From Chromobacterium rhizoryzae (lineage in GTDB: Bacteria > Pseudomonadota > Gammaproteobacteria > Burkholderiales > Chromobacteriaceae): DNA of 64,000 bases. Below, one piece after another: positions 61,126-64,000 of the stretch (its first letter is position 1; each line of letters starts with the position of its first letter). Where the stretch lies: contig NZ_CP066126.1 of NCBI RefSeq assembly GCF_020544465.1, positions 1,426,001 to 1,490,000 of the forward strand, in the 5' to 3' direction. The notes below the pieces were generated by a model. The model was not told the origin of the DNA, did no database searches, and saw only the letters and a program-made list of their open reading frames with translations. The position numbers and the translations under genes were made by a program.

Positions 61126-61581
61126 TTTTGGGGTGGAGATTTGCTGCATACTGCCGGTACGTTGCGCACAGGCTGTTGTTCTGTACCGCCCGAGACATAG
61201 TTTTTCACTGTAGGTGAAAGGGCTTCTGATGATGCCGTTGAGTCTAGGAGTGCAACAGGTAGATCTAGCGCGGAATGTGCCGGTGGTGCAGTTACTATTC
61301 CTGAGCCCGAATGAGATGGAGTGCCTACAAAGGTAGGTAGGGGGGAAATAGAAGGACTAAACCGAGGCAGGTAGATTGCTGGACTGATTGTTTGTCAACC
61401 TACCAAGGTTATGTGGTTATAGTATGCTGATAAGTATTATTTTCTAGAGGAGCTTTCCCTACACGCTTATGTAGTGGCTATGCATAGCTTTCGGTTGTAG
61501 AGCAATTTGGTGTATTATTTTCACGATGTTATGAAAATTTTTCGATATGTATTTTTATATCAACATATGCTTGGTTATTTT
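61126..61581. other. Gene-free stretch upstream of the lipoprotein gene
   Basis: There is no gene I can support. Near 61395 AACCTACCAAGGTT is an inverted repeat, followed by TTATAGTATGCTGATAAG, which could include a -10 element. The region becomes AT-rich toward 61581. Confidence 0.45.
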
Positions 61582-62529
61582 ATGAGACATAGTCTTTTTG
61601 TGGTGCTGATTACTCCTTTTGTTGCTGCTTGTCAACCACCTGTGGTTCCTCTTAAGACCTACTCATTTAACGTGAAATTTGATGTGAATGGAAAGTCGTA
61701 TGATGTGAGTGAGAAATTTAATTGTCATTATGAGGATGTGTCATGGATATCAACAAAAGGGGCCGAGTGGCATATCCGAGAGGGCTCTGATGTGGTGAGG
61801 ATTTATGGTGTTATAGATAATGATATTTCATTTGAAATCATTCCTAATCAACCATGGCCAAAGAGCTTCTGTTTTGATGAATCTGGGCCTTTGGATGTAC
61901 AAGTTTTTATAAAAAATAAAAATGGCTTAGTAGAAAGTTTTGATAAAAATAGATTGGTTTCTTCATTTTATAATTTTCGTTTGGTTGATGCAAGAATTGA
62001 TTCTCGTACTTGGGGGGTTGATTTTTTTGAAAAAAAACATAAGCTACTTGAATTGGCAACAAGGTCATATTACACAGTTGTAGTTAATTTTTATGGTGAA
62101 GATAAATGGAGCCGGAATGAAGGGGCTGCTGATTTTGTTGAAGAGAGAAAAATAATCTGGTTTGAAAAAAATAAAGCTTTCCCTTTCAGTGGCTGGGGGA
62201 AGGATGACGTGGAACTTGCAAGAATACGTTGGGATGATGAAAATTTGAAAGAGGATGGTGCGTTTGCCAGACAAAATGTGCTCAAGCCAAATGGAGCTGC
62301 ATGGGTTATTTCCACATCAAATGTAGAGGCTATAAATTGGCTTCAGGAACCAGCTATGGCTGGGGGTGAGGAAGGTATAGAGTTGACCTCCTCTGAAAGG
62401 CGTAGCAGTTGGGTGAGTTATAGGGGGAGTAAAATTGAGCTGCCTATACGAGATTATTATCGAATTTTTTATGAGCCGGACGAAAATAGATTGGTCGAGT
62501 TTGTTGCTCAATCAGTCAAGCTAAGATAA
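61582..62529 (+). CDS. AT-rich predicted lipoprotein of unknown function
   Basis: This 315-aa protein starts MRHSLFVVLITPFVAACQPP, a lipoprotein signal with lipobox VAAC at residues 14-17, so ATG 61582 is preferred over upstream codons (frame open to 61507). The mature part is beta-rich and aromatic, with YDVSEKFNCHYEDVSW, NQPWPKSFCFDESG and a closing IRDYYRIFYEPDENRLVEFVAQ. Two later cysteines might pair. No family was recognised. The base composition is foreign to the rest of the window. It would face the periplasm or the surface. Confidence 0.78.
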   Translation: MRHSLFVVLITPFVAACQPPVVPLKTYSFNVKFDVNGKSYDVSEKFNCHYEDVSWISTKGAEWHIREGSDVVRIYGVIDNDISFEIIPNQPWPKSFCFDESGPLDVQVFIKNKNGLVESFDKNRLVSSFYNFRLVDARIDSRTWGVDFFEKKHKLLELATRSYYTVVVNFYGEDKWSRNEGAADFVEERKIIWFEKNKAFPFSGWGKDDVELARIRWDDENLKEDGAFARQNVLKPNGAAWVISTSNVEAINWLQEPAMAGGEEGIELTSSERRSSWVSYRGSKIELPIRDYYRIFYEPDENRLVEFVAQSVKLR

Positions 62530-62830
62530 ATTAGCTTTTGTTATGTTGAAAAATGGTACATGTTTTAGAGAAAAACTTAGCAGAGTAGCTAGAAGCTGCT
62601 TATGTTATTGAATGTGTAAAATGTAGAAACTAAATCTGATCTGACAGTTTTCCATTTTGATTGTGCCTGACTTTCAGGTCAAATCGGAACTTATACATAT
62701 TAGCGCAAGGGCAGAGATAGCCGTTTGGGCTGATGATCTGCCATCTCTTCATCTGACTGGCAGCAACTCGGCCATAGCTGTCTTTACGACAGCTTGTTGG
62801 CCAAGGACTGATTTACGTAGAAACCCATCG
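62530..62830. other. Gene-free gap between the lipoprotein and HNH genes
   Basis: No convincing gene. A rightward frame at 62657-62884 lacks a ribosome-binding site and overlaps the HNH gene. The stretch 62650-62830 is less AT-rich than its left part and could be a remnant of another element. Confidence 0.45.
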
Positions 62831-63583
62831 TCAGACTTGGGCAAGGCTGTTAGCTACCTCCAACGCAGCCTTAACTCGTATTAGTACTGATGTGGGTAGT
62901 CTCTTATCCTTTAGCAGTTCTATGTAGGCATCCGACAGCTCTCCTTGCAATTTCACCTTGCCATCTGGCTGAATAGTAAACAGATGCTTGTCATATAGTC
63001 GGTGTAGATCCGCTCGCAGCAAAATTCCGTTTTCCAGCCACTCCATTCCATCTTCGGCCACTGGAACAATGTGTGCGGCCTCCAGCGCACGTTCCGTTGT
63101 TTCACCGGTGATGCCGCAGCACTTATCCAGGCTCAGCAACGCATGACGGAACCGGAGCTGATTTCGGTCCACGACTGTTTTGCTGGAGCGAGTTCTTTTC
63201 TCCTCCTCCTTGTCGCGCCAGGTCCACTGGACCGTACCGTCGTATTTCTCCGTATCAACCCCTTTCCAACTGGCTTCACCGCTATGAGCGCCTTGCGGAA
63301 TCACGATAGTGGAAACACCCCATAAGGCATCCTCGTACTGGATATGCAGGTTATTGTCGTGCTTATAGGTAATTCTCACGACAAAGCCTCCATCACCTCT
63401 TCGTTCAACCTGACTATAGGTCTTGTAGTTGACGAAATGGGGTGTCCTAGGCTTGGCATCATCAGCTGCCGGCCACTCTTCCAGTGTTGAAGTGATTTGG
63501 ATATTTTCCGACAAGCTGTTAAGGTCGAGTGGAACAAACTCTGTAACATTCATCCATGCAACTTCAAGATACTTTTTATACAT
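62831..63583 (-). CDS. HNH-family endonuclease (HNH_2 type)
   Basis: This 250-aa protein ends in an HNH nuclease domain. The motif runs CCGITGE (C155, C156), ALEAAHIVPVAEDG (H171), NGILLRADLHRLYDKH (N185, H194, D198, H200). The N-terminal 140 residues form a separate region of unknown role (VVRITYKHDNN, GAHSGEASWKGVD), possibly for DNA or modified-base recognition as in some restriction enzymes. ATG 63583 has GGAG seven bases upstream. No methylase is adjacent. A stand-alone restriction-like or defence nuclease is plausible. Confidence 0.85.
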   Translation of the reverse strand: MYKKYLEVAWMNVTEFVPLDLNSLSENIQITSTLEEWPAADDAKPRTPHFVNYKTYSQVERRGDGGFVVRITYKHDNNLHIQYEDALWGVSTIVIPQGAHSGEASWKGVDTEKYDGTVQWTWRDKEEEKRTRSSKTVVDRNQLRFRHALLSLDKCCGITGETTERALEAAHIVPVAEDGMEWLENGILLRADLHRLYDKHLFTIQPDGKVKLQGELSDAYIELLKDKRLPTSVLIRVKAALEVANSLAQV

Positions 63584-63743
63584 TGTCATGCTCCAGAAAT
63601 TGTTCTGCTTACATACGTTAATAACAGACCGACACTGATGAGTTTCAAGCTATAACAAAGTCATGCAAGTTGGTCGCATACATCTCTGTGTGATTAATAT
63701 TCAAGTATAGGAATTGACGATATATTCATCATCAACTTCCCAA

Positions 63744-64000
63744 TCAACCCCCCGCCGCCACCTTTTCCAAACTCGGCAAAGTATGGGTATACAGCTTGGC
63801 CAAGTCCTTGGGGCTGGCGATGGTTTCAAAATGCTCCATCTTGATGGCCAGGAATTGCCCTTTACTGCCATCGCGCACTTCGCCCACCTCCAGCGCTTTC
63901 AGCGCGCTGATCCAGTACCAGTTCTGGCCCATGTTTTCTTTATCGCAATAGGCGTACCACAGCGGCAGGCGGAACAGTCGCTCGAAGGTGAGCGCTTTTT
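63744..64000 (-). CDS. Partial gene at the right edge, unknown
   Basis: The last 84 or so codons of a leftward gene are in the window; the start lies beyond 64000. The readable end is KALTFERLFRLPLWYAYCDKENMGQNWYWISALKALEVGEVRDGSKGQFLAIKMEHFETIASPKDL, given in part, closing in LEKVAAGG. Its GC content is that of the core genome again, unlike 58.5-63.7 kb. I do not recognise it. Confidence 0.6.
   Translation of the reverse strand, partial: KALTFERLFRLPLWYAYCDKENMGQNWYWISALKALEVGEVRDGSKGQFLAIKMEHFETIASPKDLAKLYTHTLPSLEKVAAGG

Noticed and set aside
62657..62884. Rightward 75-residue frame overlapping the HNH gene
   Set aside because: No ribosome-binding site, no motif, and it overlaps the 3' end of a well-supported nuclease gene.

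Overview
The window is GC-rich DNA with overlapping operons and gene content typical of a betaproteobacterium of the Neisseriales. Chromobacterium or a close relative is the best fit: leucine (liu) catabolism, NemR/NemA, heme-type TonB uptake, pgaABCD, the RNA-repair pair rtcR/rtcB, chitin degradation, and many small dispersed repeats. The genus is inferred from gene content and style; no rRNA or tRNA gene was seen.

Layout. 1-6.6 kb: a leftward liuABCD operon, interrupted by an AT-rich islet gene and by a five-unit intergenic repeat. 6.6-12.7 kb: a UPF0178 protein, a small protein of a paralogous family with duplicated structured leaders, a YhjX-like MFS transporter, and a LytS/LytTR two-component system. 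12.7-17.3 kb: a MarR repressor with three identical palindromes facing an EamA exporter, a nitroreductase, then liuR divergent from an acyl-CoA synthetase. The liuR and liuA promoters carry the same operator. 17.4-21.6 kb: a YecA/SEC-C protein, another member of the small paralogous family, and a nemR-nitroreductase-nemA operon with two NemR-type boxes. 21.7-29.5 kb: a Fur-boxed iron cluster (chaN, exbB-exbD-tonB, a secreted oligopeptidase B, a hemoglobin-type receptor). 29.6-31.7 kb: an e(P4)-like phosphatase, a MarR regulator and a VOC protein. 32-38.1 kb: pgaABCD, making and exporting the biofilm polymer poly-N-acetylglucosamine. 38.1-42 kb: a Yip1-like protein, MarR, a solute-binding protein, a LysE exporter and a LysR regulator. 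42-43.9 kb: a translationally coupled DUF59-NnrS-hemerythrin operon with an NsrR-like site. 43.9-48.3 kb: rtcR, divergent rtcB behind a sigma-54 promoter, and a RlaP-like nucleotidyltransferase. 48.4-50.5 kb: an LPMO and a GH18 chitinase, both without a signal peptide. 50.5-56.5 kb: a polyamine-type binding protein, an XRE-cupin regulator, an Fe-S flavin oxidoreductase, a quinone reductase and a LysR regulator. 56.5-64 kb: a repeat cluster, a second copy of the small-protein cassette, slyD, and an AT-rich region where decayed slyD 3' ends alternate with orphan genes, ending in an HNH nuclease and a partial gene.

The most unusual material is non-coding. Three copies of a roughly 270-nt leader fold the same way although their outer stem differs in sequence and stays paired, which points to a conserved RNA. 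Two families of small terminal-inverted-repeat elements, called A and B here, repeatedly sit so that their end supplies the stop codon of the neighbouring gene, and they have also landed between promoters and genes (chaN, rtcB). At slyD, repeated 3' ends flank single AT-rich genes, as at an integration hotspot.
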